From the NCBI RefSeq assembly GCF_001517405.1, contig NZ_LN907827.1, positions 998,587-1,062,586 on the forward strand: a stretch of DNA of 64,000 nt, in the 5' to 3' direction. The DNA is from Duffyella gerundensis. GTDB lineage: Bacteria > Pseudomonadota > Gammaproteobacteria > Enterobacterales > Enterobacteriaceae. Made by a program: the position numbers and the translations under genes. Shown in pieces: positions 8,100 through 18,585 of this stretch. The notes under the pieces are model-generated. The model searched no databases and had not been told where the DNA came from. It was given only the letters and a program-made list of their open reading frames with translations. How positions within the stretch are numbered: the first letter of the stretch is position 1; each line of letters begins with the position of its first letter.

Positions 8100-10724
8100 A
8101 TGTCATTATTTTCATTTTCTACATCAGCTCAGAGCTTCCAGGTCCAGACCACCAGCCGCACCCTTCGTGTGCTGGTTGCCCTGGTGGCCGGGATATTCGC
8201 GTTGTCGGTTATTATGGTGATGACCATTGCGCACCGACAAAACCAGGCGGCGCTCGCACAAGAAAAACTGCTGCTTGATCAGATATGGCGGGCGCAGCAG
8301 AAAATCATGCGCACGGATATTCGCGATTACGCCTTTTGGGGAGAAGCCTGGAAGCACCTGCATGTGCATATGGATACCGACTGGGCTTATGCTCAGGAAA
8401 ACTTTGGCCCCGGTCTCTACAGCGAATACCACTATGAAGGGGCTTTCGTGGTGGATGGGAACAACCAAACGCGCTATGCCGTGATCGATGGCAAGCTCTC
8501 CTCCATTCCGATTAGTGCCATGCTGGGAAAATATACCGATGAGTGGCTGGCAGAAGCGCGGCGTCTGAACAGCGTGCCTGATGCACTGGTGCGCAATATC
8601 ATCATTAATCGTTCGCCCGCTATCGTGGTAATGGCGCCGATTACCACCGGTCAGATGCCTGGCCTGCCGGAAGTCGCTGGGCCGCCGTCGATCATGATTT
8701 TTATTAATCGCATGACGCCTGCCAAACTGGCTGCGCTGGGCCATTCCGTGGGCATCGATGAGGCGCGTCTGGCCAGTAATACGCGCGATGCGCAGCTTGA
8801 GCCTGCTATCTCTCAGCCTATTGAAAACGGTGAAAAGCTGGTGCTGCGCTGGAAATCCAGCGAGCCAGGTGAAGCGCTGATGCTCTATATTCTGCCGCTG
8901 TTATTGTTAACCGCGCTAGTCATCGGTTTTGTCACGCGTCACGTTTCCCGCCAGGCGATGTTCAATGCGCGCCTGTGCGATCAGCGTTTTCAGCAGTTGA
9001 TCCGCAGTCAGCATGAGTTGGCCAACAGCGAAGCCCGTTTTCGCGATGTGGCGGAAGCCTCTTCCGACTGGATTTGGGAGATCGATCGCAATGGCATGCT
9101 GGTTTATCTCTCGGCCCGTTTTACCGATGTGACCGGGCATTCAGTGGTGAGCTGGCTGGGCCGCTCAATTGATGAGCTGTTGCACAGCAAGGTGCAGCCG
9201 GTTTCTGAATGGCTGGCCAGGCGTGAGCAGCAGGGGCATCGCTCAGTGCTGCGCTGTAATTTTATCTGCGCGCAGGGCAAACCCCGTATTTGTCGCCTGG
9301 TTGCAAACATGGTCGGCTATGTCGATAACATTGAAGGCTATCGTGGCACGGTGTCGGATATTACGCTGGAAGTGGAAGCACAGGCGCGCATCCAGTTTCT
9401 GTCGCAGCACGATGTGCTGACCGGCTTGCCCAATCGTCTGCAACTGAAAGAGTTTTTGACCGGGCGATTATCGCACCTGCCGGAGAGCGATCCCCTGGTG
9501 ATGATCAGTCTGGATCTCGATCGCTTCAAGCCCATTAATGACACCTGGGGCCATGCCGCAGGCGACAAGGTACTCAATGACGTGTCGCTGCGGCTGCAAT
9601 CCTGTCTCGGAGCTGATGAGCTGGCCGCACGGCTGGGCGGCGACGAATTTATTCTGCTGCTCACCGGCTGTCGCACTCGTGAGCAGATTGAGAAACGCTG
9701 CCGGCGGCTGCTTAATGAACTGCAAAGGCCGTTTAATATTGCCGATCAAAGCGTGTTCATCGGTGCCAGCATGGGCATCGCGATGGCGCCTCAGGATGCA
9801 GAGCAGCCCGATGAGCTGCTGCGGTTGGCGGATATTGCGCTCTACAAAGCCAAGCAGGGCGGCCGTAATCAATGGATATTTTATTCATGCGAAATGTCAG
9901 AGCATTTGATGCAACAGCGCGACATGGCGCGGCATCTTGAATGCGCCATCGCTGAAAACCGTTTACGCCTGTTTTATCAGCCACGTTTTGATTTGAACAG
10001 CAGCACGATCGCCGGCGCGGAAGCGTTGATCCGGTGGGAACCATCACCGGGCGAGTGGATCATGCCCGATCGCTTTATTGAGCTGGCCGAGGAAAACGGC
10101 CTGATCACGGCGATCAGCGATTGGGTGCTGGAAACCGCCTGCCGCGAGGCCCTGAGCTGGCAGGAGACGATGTACGTCTCGGTGAATATCTCACCGGTGG
10201 AATTTCGCAGTGGCAATCTGGTGCAGCGCGTTTTCCATGCGTTACATAAAACCGGACTGGCACCCGCGCGCCTTGAACTGGAGATCACCGAGAATATTAC
10301 CTTTGAAAATCCTCAACATGCGCTAACCGTTATGCAGGGGCTGCACGAACTCGGCGTGCGATTGACCGTGGATGATTTTGGCACCGGTTACGCGTCACTG
10401 GGCTATCTGAAAGCCTTTCCGTTCAACGGCCTGAAGATCGATCGCTCATGGATGCAGGAGTTCCCGCAGTCGGTGCAGTCAAAACGGGTGGTGGAAGGCA
10501 TTATGGGACTGGCACAGGCGTTTTCGCTGACCGTAACGGCGGAAGGTATTGAAACTGAAGAACAGTTGCGTCAACTGAAGCGCATGTCGTGTGATGAAGG
10601 GCAGGGCTATTTTCTCGGTCGTCCAATGCCTTCGTCAGAGTTCGCTCAGCTAATGAGCCCGTCTGGCGAAGGCAAAGAACCGATTAATACGTTGGCACCG
10701 GTAAAAATGCTTAACGTACTTTGA
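8100..10724 (+). CDS. Membrane-bound CHASE4-PAS-GGDEF-EAL cyclic-di-GMP protein
   Basis: 874 residues from the ATG at 8100 (weak site GGCGGTG; an ATG at 8052 is an alternative). The order is TM helix (22-44), then a periplasmic CHASE4 sensor with the DYAFWGEAW and ENFGPGLYSEY patterns. A second TM helix (about 260-280), a PAS domain (about 315-425), a GGDEF domain (about 430-600) and an EAL domain (about 615-860) follow. The cyclase signature GGDEF is intact at 513-517. The phosphodiesterase motifs EALIRW (641 on), LEITEN, DDFGTGY and LKIDRSW are also intact, so both activities are possible. It probably links an extracellular signal to c-di-GMP level. It is not an obvious orthologue of a named E. 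coli enzyme. Confidence 0.93.
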   Translation: MSLFSFSTSAQSFQVQTTSRTLRVLVALVAGIFALSVIMVMTIAHRQNQAALAQEKLLLDQIWRAQQKIMRTDIRDYAFWGEAWKHLHVHMDTDWAYAQENFGPGLYSEYHYEGAFVVDGNNQTRYAVIDGKLSSIPISAMLGKYTDEWLAEARRLNSVPDALVRNIIINRSPAIVVMAPITTGQMPGLPEVAGPPSIMIFINRMTPAKLAALGHSVGIDEARLASNTRDAQLEPAISQPIENGEKLVLRWKSSEPGEALMLYILPLLLLTALVIGFVTRHVSRQAMFNARLCDQRFQQLIRSQHELANSEARFRDVAEASSDWIWEIDRNGMLVYLSARFTDVTGHSVVSWLGRSIDELLHSKVQPVSEWLARREQQGHRSVLRCNFICAQGKPRICRLVANMVGYVDNIEGYRGTVSDITLEVEAQARIQFLSQHDVLTGLPNRLQLKEFLTGRLSHLPESDPLVMISLDLDRFKPINDTWGHAAGDKVLNDVSLRLQSCLGADELAARLGGDEFILLLTGCRTREQIEKRCRRLLNELQRPFNIADQSVFIGASMGIAMAPQDAEQPDELLRLADIALYKAKQGGRNQWIFYSCEMSEHLMQQRDMARHLECAIAENRLRLFYQPRFDLNSSTIAGAEALIRWEPSPGEWIMPDRFIELAEENGLITAISDWVLETACREALSWQETMYVSVNISPVEFRSGNLVQRVFHALHKTGLAPARLELEITENITFENPQHALTVMQGLHELGVRLTVDDFGTGYASLGYLKAFPFNGLKIDRSWMQEFPQSVQSKRVVEGIMGLAQAFSLTVTAEGIETEEQLRQLKRMSCDEGQGYFLGRPMPSSEFAQLMSPSGEGKEPINTLAPVKMLNVL

Positions 10725-10776
10725 CGGCGACTACTGTCATCAGCGCAGCGGCGGCAATAAAAATGATCAGTTCCAT
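10711..10776 (-). CDS. 21-residue hydrophobic small protein gene
   Basis: Below the length cut-off of ordinary ORF calling. On the minus strand AGGAGGAAGGT precedes ATG at 10776; 21 codons follow to TAA at 10711. The peptide starts MELIIFIAAAALMTV and ends VAVKVR: one transmembrane helix with a positively charged C-terminus, typical of bacterial single-span small proteins. It has its own promoter at 10804-10832, with a perfect TATAAT. The 3' end overlaps the convergent GGDEF/EAL stop by 14 bases. No named homologue is recognised. The complete set of promoter, Shine-Dalgarno and membrane composition makes translation likely; the function is unknown. Confidence 0.75.
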   Translation of the reverse strand: MELIIFIAAAALMTVVAVKVR

Positions 10777-10803
10777 ACCTTCCTCCTAAGATTAATCTTA
10801 ATA

Positions 10804-10832
10804 ATTATAGTGTGGAGGCGTGCTTTTTTTAA
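10804..10832 (-). promoter_or_regulatory. Sigma-70 promoter of the 21-aa peptide gene
   Basis: Read on the minus strand: TTAAAA (10832-10827), 17-nt spacer, TATAAT (10809-10804). The expected transcription start is near 10797, leaving a leader of about 20 nt that contains AGGAGG. Confidence 0.7.
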
Positions 10833-10952
10833 GCAAATAGTGCCGATTTAAAATTGAGCTGCGCGGTGGCAAAGGGGAAAAAGTCCAGGTGAGCAGGACA
10901 TTCTGCTACCCTCATCTGCGAGTCTTAATACACGTAGAGGAGGAATCAACAC

Positions 10953-11246
10953 GTGAAGCTTTATGGAAAACTGACTGCCATCGCCGCGCTGTTTGCACTA
11001 AGCGCCTGTCAGCACGCGACAAAACCCGACACTGCGCAGGTTCAGGACAGCGAAAACGATCGCTGCGGCGCCTCACAATATCAGAGCTATACCGGCAAAC
11101 CCCTTGAGGCGCTGCAGAATGTCCGCGTCTCCGGGCCGGTGCGTGCCATTCCTTACAATTCTGCCGTGACGATGGATTTCAATCTGAATCGCCTTAATTT
11201 CCTTGGCGATCGGGATGGAAAAATTATCCGCGTCTATTGCGGTTAA
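10953..11246 (+). CDS. Peptidase inhibitor I78 family lipoprotein
   Basis: 97 residues with a GTG start at 10953 behind GAGGAGGAATCAACAC. Residues 1-18 are a lipoprotein signal with lipobox LSAC (Cys19). After a short linker the I78 pattern appears: DRCGASQYQSYTGKPLEAL, then RVSGPVRAIPYNSAVTMDF and NRLNFLGDRDGKIIRVYCG. Two cysteines (in RCGA and VYCG) probably form a disulfide. I78 proteins resemble potato-type small serine protease inhibitors; in enterobacteria several are outer-membrane lipoproteins of unproven target. The gene is monocistronic; a terminator lies 120 bases downstream at 11364. Confidence 0.88.
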   Translation: MKLYGKLTAIAALFALSACQHATKPDTAQVQDSENDRCGASQYQSYTGKPLEALQNVRVSGPVRAIPYNSAVTMDFNLNRLNFLGDRDGKIIRVYCG

Positions 11247-11363
11247 TGCGTCATAAAAAGAGGAGGGGGTTGCTTGTCACATCGTTGCAATGCCGGAATG
11301 GCACTATGCAGCAGCAATAAGGCGATCTCCTCGTCATATAATCATGCAGTGCTCGTTTCCTTT

Positions 11364-11387
11364 CCCGCCTGGTGCGGGATTTTTTTG
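11364..11387 (+). terminator. Rho-independent terminator downstream of the I78 gene
   Basis: CCCGC (11364-11368) / GCGGG (11374-11378), then ATTTTTTT. A TATAAT at 11337-11342 lies just upstream, but without a good -35. Confidence 0.75.
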
Positions 11388-11452
11388 CAGACGAGTCGGG
11401 TTGTCCCGTGCGCTGAACCTTGCCAGGCTGACGACAACCTCAAGGAGAGAAG

Positions 11453-11773
11453 ATGAAAACCAAACTTATCGTTATTTTAGGCATGTTGATTTCACCGGCT
11501 GCGCTGGCCTCCAGCGCCAACGCCTGGCAGGATCATGACGCGGCGGTAAAAAGCGCCTGCATAAAAGCCAGTTCGTTGAGCAAGGCGCGCGCCGTGGGGA
11601 ATATCCATCTGTTTGATGACCGTGCGGGCTTTTCGGCGCTGTTAATAGAAGGCGTTTATCCGCAAAAGCAGATGAAAAATCAGCGCGGCCGTGAGCTGTG
11701 CCTCTATCAACGTACTTCTAAGCAGGCCTTTATTGCGGAAGCAGACGATCTGCAGGCGATTAAAAAACGTTAA
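11453..11773 (+). CDS. Periplasmic hypothetical protein (106 aa)
   Basis: 106 residues from ATG 11453 behind AAGGAGAGAAG. The N-terminus MKTKLIVILGMLISPAALA is a Sec signal cleaved near residue 19-20. The mature part carries exactly two cysteines (Cys36 in KSACIKAS and Cys83 in RELCLYQ), likely one disulfide. Between them lies a strand-rich segment (AVGNIHLFDDRAGFSALLIEGVYP). The C-terminus (KQAFIAEADDLQAIKKR) is basic. I do not recognise the family. It converges on the AriR-like gene only 3 bases after its stop, with no terminator between. Confidence 0.72.
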   Translation: MKTKLIVILGMLISPAALASSANAWQDHDAAVKSACIKASSLSKARAVGNIHLFDDRAGFSALLIEGVYPQKQMKNQRGRELCLYQRTSKQAFIAEADDLQAIKKR

Positions 11774-11776
11774 TCA

Positions 11777-12034
11777 TCAGGCGGAGTGCGTTTCGTTACT
11801 TTCCATCAGCTGCGCCAACAGGCTGCGGTAGCTGTTCAACAGCGACTCATCGCCATCCTGCTCAAGGCGGTCAATAATGCGTGCAATCACCGCTTTGCTG
11901 CTGGTTGGCTGTCCTGTTTGCATAAGCTCCTGCATAATGGCCGCCAGCAGCTCGGCCTCTTTAGGAGCGTTCCAGGCAGGACTGTTGAAGTAATCAACGA
12001 TTGCACGACTGGCACTGGTAGTGTGAGCGGCCAT
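11777..12034 (-). CDS. AriR/YmgB family small regulator
   Basis: 85 residues; the start MAAHTTSASRAIVDYF at 12034 follows GGAGCTCAT. The pattern is an N-terminal SRAIVDYFNSP, a helix AELLAAIMQELMQTGQP, then SSKAVIARIIDRLEQDGDESLLNSYRSLLAQLM. It aligns by eye with E. coli YmgB/AriR (ASYF, then a helix, then NKNIILSLIHSLE). AriR is a dimeric all-alpha protein affecting biofilm formation and acid resistance, induced through connector pathways such as BluR. It sits near a c-di-GMP enzyme, so a surface-behaviour role is plausible. Whether it binds DNA or a partner protein is not shown here. Confidence 0.75.
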   Translation of the reverse strand: MAAHTTSASRAIVDYFNSPAWNAPKEAELLAAIMQELMQTGQPTSSKAVIARIIDRLEQDGDESLLNSYRSLLAQLMESNETHSA

Positions 12035-12283
12035 ATGAGCTCCAAAAACGCGCAAGCAGGGAACGAACGGGATTGTCTGGCAGGCATGCATGCAGCACGT
12101 GCCGCATCAGTATGCGGCAGCGGGCGATTGCCTGTTTTTTAAACATAGATCCTGTACGAAAAAAAGACAGTCACACCTTGACATATTTTTTGATTTTGCC
12201 AGCGTTCTCAACTTGTTTGATGCTGCAGTGGCATGTGTATCGCCCATTTTTCCTGTTGTTTGCGTTAACGATGCAAATAACAC

Positions 12284-12335
12284 TTGCACGCAAAGAGCAG
12301 GTATGAGTAAATACAGCCATCGGTTTGTTAACAGA
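12284..12335 (+). promoter_or_regulatory. Putative promoter and cold-box leader of the csp gene
   Basis: TTGCAC (12284-12289), 18-nt spacer, TAAATA (12308-12313). Just after the predicted start lies GGTTTGTTAACAGA (12322-12335), resembling the E. coli cspA leader GGTTTGACGTACAGA. The distance to the ATG (about 168 nt) matches the long structured cspA 5' leader (about 160 nt), which acts as an RNA thermosensor. Confidence 0.5.
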
Positions 12336-12488
12336 GCCGATTATGCGTGCAGATTTAGTAATGCAGTCTTCAGTTAAGCGTTATCTCAGATATCTCTTCT
12401 TCCTGATGCCTTCCACATGCCTCATAACACATCTGTAGACAAACCCTAATGCCAATTATGGCTTGTAAATGAATGAAGGAAAGACAGA

Positions 12489-12701
12489 ATGTCTGATAAA
12501 ATGCGCGGTATCGTAAAATGGTTTAACGCTGAGAAAGGCTTCGGCTTCATTTCTCCAAAAGATGGCAGCAAAGATGTATTCGTACATTTCTCTGCAATCA
12601 GCAGCGATGGCTTCCGTACTCTGGAAGAAGGTCAGGAAGTTTCTTTCACCATCGAAAATGGTCAGAAAGGCCCTGCAGCTGCTAACGTTACCGTTGGCTA
12701 A
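12489..12701 (+). CDS. CspA-family cold-shock protein
   Basis: 70 residues, [24 protein letters not shown] single OB-fold cold-shock domain with both nucleic-acid motifs, KGFGFI (RNP1) and VFVHF (RNP2); ends [10 protein letters not shown]. The start follows AAGGAAAGACAG. The opening MSxKMxG and the long leader are like E. coli CspA/B/G rather than CspC/E, so cold induction is likely. It binds single-stranded RNA/DNA and melts secondary structure. Adenine-rich early codons (AAA, ATG) fit a highly expressed gene. Followed by a strong terminator at 12742. Confidence 0.95.
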   Translation: MSDKMRGIVKWFNAEKGFGFISPKDGSKDVFVHFSAISSDGFRTLEEGQEVSFTIENGQKGPAAANVTVG

Positions 12702-12741
12702 GCAAAAAATTTGCCAGCTCGATTTATCGGGCCAGCTTGAA

Positions 12742-12769
12742 AAGCCCCGTCATTGACGGGGCTTTTTTT
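12742..12769 (+). terminator. Terminator of the csp gene
   Basis: AAGCCCCGTC/GACGGGGCTT stem with a short loop, then TTTTTT. Confidence 0.9.
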
Positions 12770-12817
12770 ATGCCTGTAGTTTCTGCCTTAGAGAGACTCT
12801 TCTTGCGGGCTACAGGC

Positions 12818-12858
12818 AAAAAAGAAGCCCCGCGGCAGCTGTGCCGGTCGGGGCTTCT
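12818..12858 (-). terminator. Terminator of yciG
   Basis: GAAGCCCCG (12824-12832) / CGGGGCTTC (12849-12857). On the minus strand it is followed by six T. It lies 20 bases past the yciG stop. Confidence 0.85.
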
Positions 12859-12878
12859 CGCATCAGTAGCGTTGATTA

Positions 12879-13058
12879 TTACTTATTGCTGCCACTGTTA
12901 CTTTTTTGTCCGCCTTTCTTTCCAGCTTCGGATGCTTTTTCGGGGTTATTTTTGAAACCGCCGCCGCCGCTGTTTTGACCGCCTTTCTTGCCGGCTTCAG
13001 ATGCTTTCTCAGGATTGTCGGCAAAATTGCCTGAATTCTTGCCACGTTGATCTGCCAT
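12879..13058 (-). CDS. yciG: YciG-type stress protein with KGG repeats
   Basis: 59 residues starting MADQRGKNSGNFAD. The second of two adjacent ATGs (13058) is preferred because it is better spaced from GGAG. It contains two copies of the stress-induced KGG motif (NPEKASEAGKKGGQ at about residues 14-27 and 37-50), separated by a Gly-rich hinge, as in E. coli YciG. That protein is small, hydrophilic and probably intrinsically disordered. It is RpoS- and H-NS-regulated and needed for full flagellar motility. The gene stands alone, with its own terminator. In E. coli it sits with yciFE, which are absent here. Confidence 0.92.
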   Translation of the reverse strand: MADQRGKNSGNFADNPEKASEAGKKGGQNSGGGGFKNNPEKASEAGKKGGQKSNSGSNK

Positions 13059-13399
13059 CATAATCTCCAGTTCGCTTTCAATTATTAGTGCATGAATGTA
13101 CCGTCACCCGAGCCATTAGTAAGAGGTCATCCCTGATGTGACATTACTCAGTGTAGCCGCAGCGGCAATAAGAACCAGTCAGCAATCCAACGTAGCGATA
13201 TTAATAAAAGTTATCATTTTCAAGCCGTTGAACGCTTGCCGCTTTGCTTGTTTTAAGCGTAACCGCATGAAGATTAAACTAAATATCATAATGTGCTGTT
13301 TATTATTTTTGGATGGCACTCATATTCTTGATAAGAATAAATCAATATTTTTCATCGGGATAAGTTAACTGCTTAGCAGCGATGAATTTTCTGTAGGCA
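13059..13399. other. Intergenic stretch without a supported gene
   Basis: About 340 bases, mostly AT-rich, between yciG and the lacZ terminator. It holds the yciG upstream region. A 76-codon frame at 13138-13368 has no ribosome site or recognisable product. Nothing else seen. Confidence 0.6.
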
Positions 13400-13422
13400 T
13401 AAAAAAGCGCCCCTGAGGGCGC
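13400..13422 (-). terminator. Terminator of lacZ
   Basis: GCGCCC CTGA GGGCGC (13407-13422), followed on the minus strand by a run of T (13406-13400). Confidence 0.88.
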
Positions 13423-13442
13423 CTGATGAAAGATGTTCATGC

Positions 13443-16953
<3,511 letters not shown>

Positions 16954-17211
16954 ATGAAAAATCTGATTGCTGAATTACTAATTAAACTGGCTGAAAAAGA
17001 ATGCGAAGCAGAAGCGCTGATTGCTAAAGTCGATGCTCTCGAAATAGCGGTAACGGCAATGCTGGAAAGAATGAGCCGCGATCAACAGCAGGATATTGCG
17101 CTGTTGCTGAAAACCGCTATTTCTCGCGCTGATGATCCCGCCGCGCCAAAACCGACATCGCGTTTACTCTATGATTATGTAGACAAAATCGTTCAGCAAT
17201 CTCCTGGCTGA
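16954..17211 (+). CDS. iraP: Anti-adaptor protein IraP (sigma-S stabiliser)
   Basis: 85 residues, MKNLIAELLIKLAEKECEAEAL, closely matching E. coli IraP at its N-terminus (MKNLIAELLFKLAQKEEES), in the VDALEIAVTAML helix and in the late LLxDYVxK motif. IraP binds the adaptor RssB and blocks delivery of RpoS to ClpXP; in E. coli it responds to phosphate starvation, and in Salmonella to PhoP. A coiled-coil N-terminal half fits this. The position before psiF is conserved, but phoA, which lies between them in E. coli, is absent. The ribosome site (GATGAGTAAACGGC) is weak. Confidence 0.93.
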   Translation: MKNLIAELLIKLAEKECEAEALIAKVDALEIAVTAMLERMSRDQQQDIALLLKTAISRADDPAAPKPTSRLLYDYVDKIVQQSPG

Positions 17212-17319
17212 ACGCCATGCTGCTGCGCCACTGCCATGCCGATCACATTTTCCGTTATTTGCCGCTCCGCTGCGTAATTAACCTGCCAGGCTGATCAGGT
17301 CACTCAGCCGAGGTTAATT

Positions 17320-17625
17320 ATGATGAAAATGCTTATTCCGCTTTATTCCCTGCTTCTGTTGTCTGTCAGCATGATTTCTCAGGCGGCGGAACCGATGACA
17401 CAACAACAAAAAATGGCGCGCTGTAATGAGCATGCCAGCACGCAATCACTGAAAGGCGATGAGCGAAAAAGTTTTATGAGCAGCTGCCTGAAAAAAGAGA
17501 GCAATATGGCGGCCATGACGCCACAACAGATGAAAATGAAAAACTGTAACAACCAGGCGAGTAGTCAGGCGTTAAAAGGCGAGGCGCGAAATAACTTCCT
17601 CAGCGGCTGTCTTAAAAAAGGCTAA
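17320..17625 (+). CDS. psiF: PsiF family protein, phosphate-starvation inducible
   Basis: 101 residues with a Sec signal peptide (MMKMLIPLYSLLLLSVSMISQA). Two PsiF repeats follow, each with the pattern MTxQQxKMxxCNxxASxxxLKGxxRxxFxSxCLKK; the two pairs of cysteines may form disulfides. The start at 17320 follows GAGGTTAATT. PsiF is exported and of unknown activity, and in E. coli is part of the Pho regulon behind phoA. Here phoA is missing and psiF must use its own promoter. A partial Pho-box-like sequence, CTGCCATGCCGATCACAT (17231-17248), is a weak candidate for PhoB binding. A terminator follows. Confidence 0.92.
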   Translation: MMKMLIPLYSLLLLSVSMISQAAEPMTQQQKMARCNEHASTQSLKGDERKSFMSSCLKKESNMAAMTPQQMKMKNCNNQASSQALKGEARNNFLSGCLKKG

Positions 17626-17681
17626 GCAGCAGAGTTGTAAAAACAAACGCAGCGTAATTTTTAACGGCAAAAAATTTTAAC

Positions 17682-17713
17682 AACGGCTAATCAATCGGTT
17701 AGCCGTTTTTTTT
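17682..17713 (+). terminator. Terminator of psiF
   Basis: AACGGCTAA (17682-17690) / TTAGCCGTT (17699-17707) followed by a long T run. Confidence 0.9.
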
Positions 17714-17807
17714 ATCCCTGCAAAGGTAAAGTGCTTTTCGTCTGCCAGGATTATTAGTCTTGTGCTGGCCCGCTGGGCTCAGCCTTTTGCACTGACCAGG
17801 AGGAATA

Positions 17808-18569
17808 ATGGAACGCTTCAAAAACAAAGTCGTTGTGATCACCGGTGCCGGTTCTGGAATTGGCGCAGGCAGCGCACAGCGCTTCGCGAAAGAGGGCGCG
17901 TCGGTTGTGCTGGTAGGCAGAAACGAAGAGAAGCTGAATAACGTCGCAGGCAGCTTAACCAGCGGCAATCATCTGGTGGTTTCCGCCGACGTAGGCGATC
18001 CGGATGCGGTGGATAAGCTGGCCGAAAGCGTGCTGGCTCACTACGGAAAAGTTGACGTGCTGGTCAACAACGCCGGTGTTCATGCGCAGGGTAAACTGCA
18101 TGAGGCCTCGTTGGATGACTGGAAAAAGGTCATGTCTACCGACCTCGACGGCGTGTTCTATTGCACCCGCGCTTTTATGCCTGCGTTGCTGAAAAGCCGC
18201 GGCAACGTGGTAAATATCTCTTCGGTCTCCGGATTGGGCGGCGACTGGGGTATGAGCATTTATAACGCCGCGAAAGGCGCGATTACCAATTTGACGCGCT
18301 CGCTGGCGCTCGACTATGGCGAAGAGGGCGTACGCGTTAACGCCATCTGTCCGGGCTTCACGCTGACCGATATGACCGCTGAGATGAAAGAGGATCAGCA
18401 ACTGCTGGCGAAATTCCGCGATCGCATTCCATTGCAGCGCCCAGGCGAACCGGAAGATATTGCTGCCGCCATTGCGTTTGTTGCCAGCGACGACGCCGCG
18501 TATATCACTGGCGTCAATTTACCGGTAGATGGCGGCATTACCGCCGCCAACGGTCAGCCTCACCTTTAA
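17808..18569 (+). CDS. Short-chain dehydrogenase/reductase (SDR)
   Basis: 253 residues, classical SDR. NAD(P)-binding TGAGSGIG is at residues 13-20, followed by NNAG, the catalytic Ser in ISSVSGLGG, and YNAAK supplying Tyr and Lys. The end (YITGVNLPVDGGITAANGQ) is the usual substrate/cofactor loop. The start at 17808 follows the strong site AGGAGGAATA. It is followed after 16 bases by the Rieske-flavoprotein gene, so the two are probably one operon. In E. coli this location carries adrA. The substrate is unknown; the Arg in VGRN after the second strand suggests NADPH preference, which is an inference. Confidence 0.92.
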   Translation: MERFKNKVVVITGAGSGIGAGSAQRFAKEGASVVLVGRNEEKLNNVAGSLTSGNHLVVSADVGDPDAVDKLAESVLAHYGKVDVLVNNAGVHAQGKLHEASLDDWKKVMSTDLDGVFYCTRAFMPALLKSRGNVVNISSVSGLGGDWGMSIYNAAKGAITNLTRSLALDYGEEGVRVNAICPGFTLTDMTAEMKEDQQLLAKFRDRIPLQRPGEPEDIAAAIAFVASDDAAYITGVNLPVDGGITAANGQPHL

Positions 18570-18585
18570 GCACAGGAATAACGCC

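Noticed and set aside
11337..11387. Possible short sRNA between TATAAT and the terminator
   Set aside because: No credible -35 and the product would be only about 40 nt.
13138..13368. 76-codon + frame after yciG
   Set aside because: AT-rich, no ribosome site, no family.
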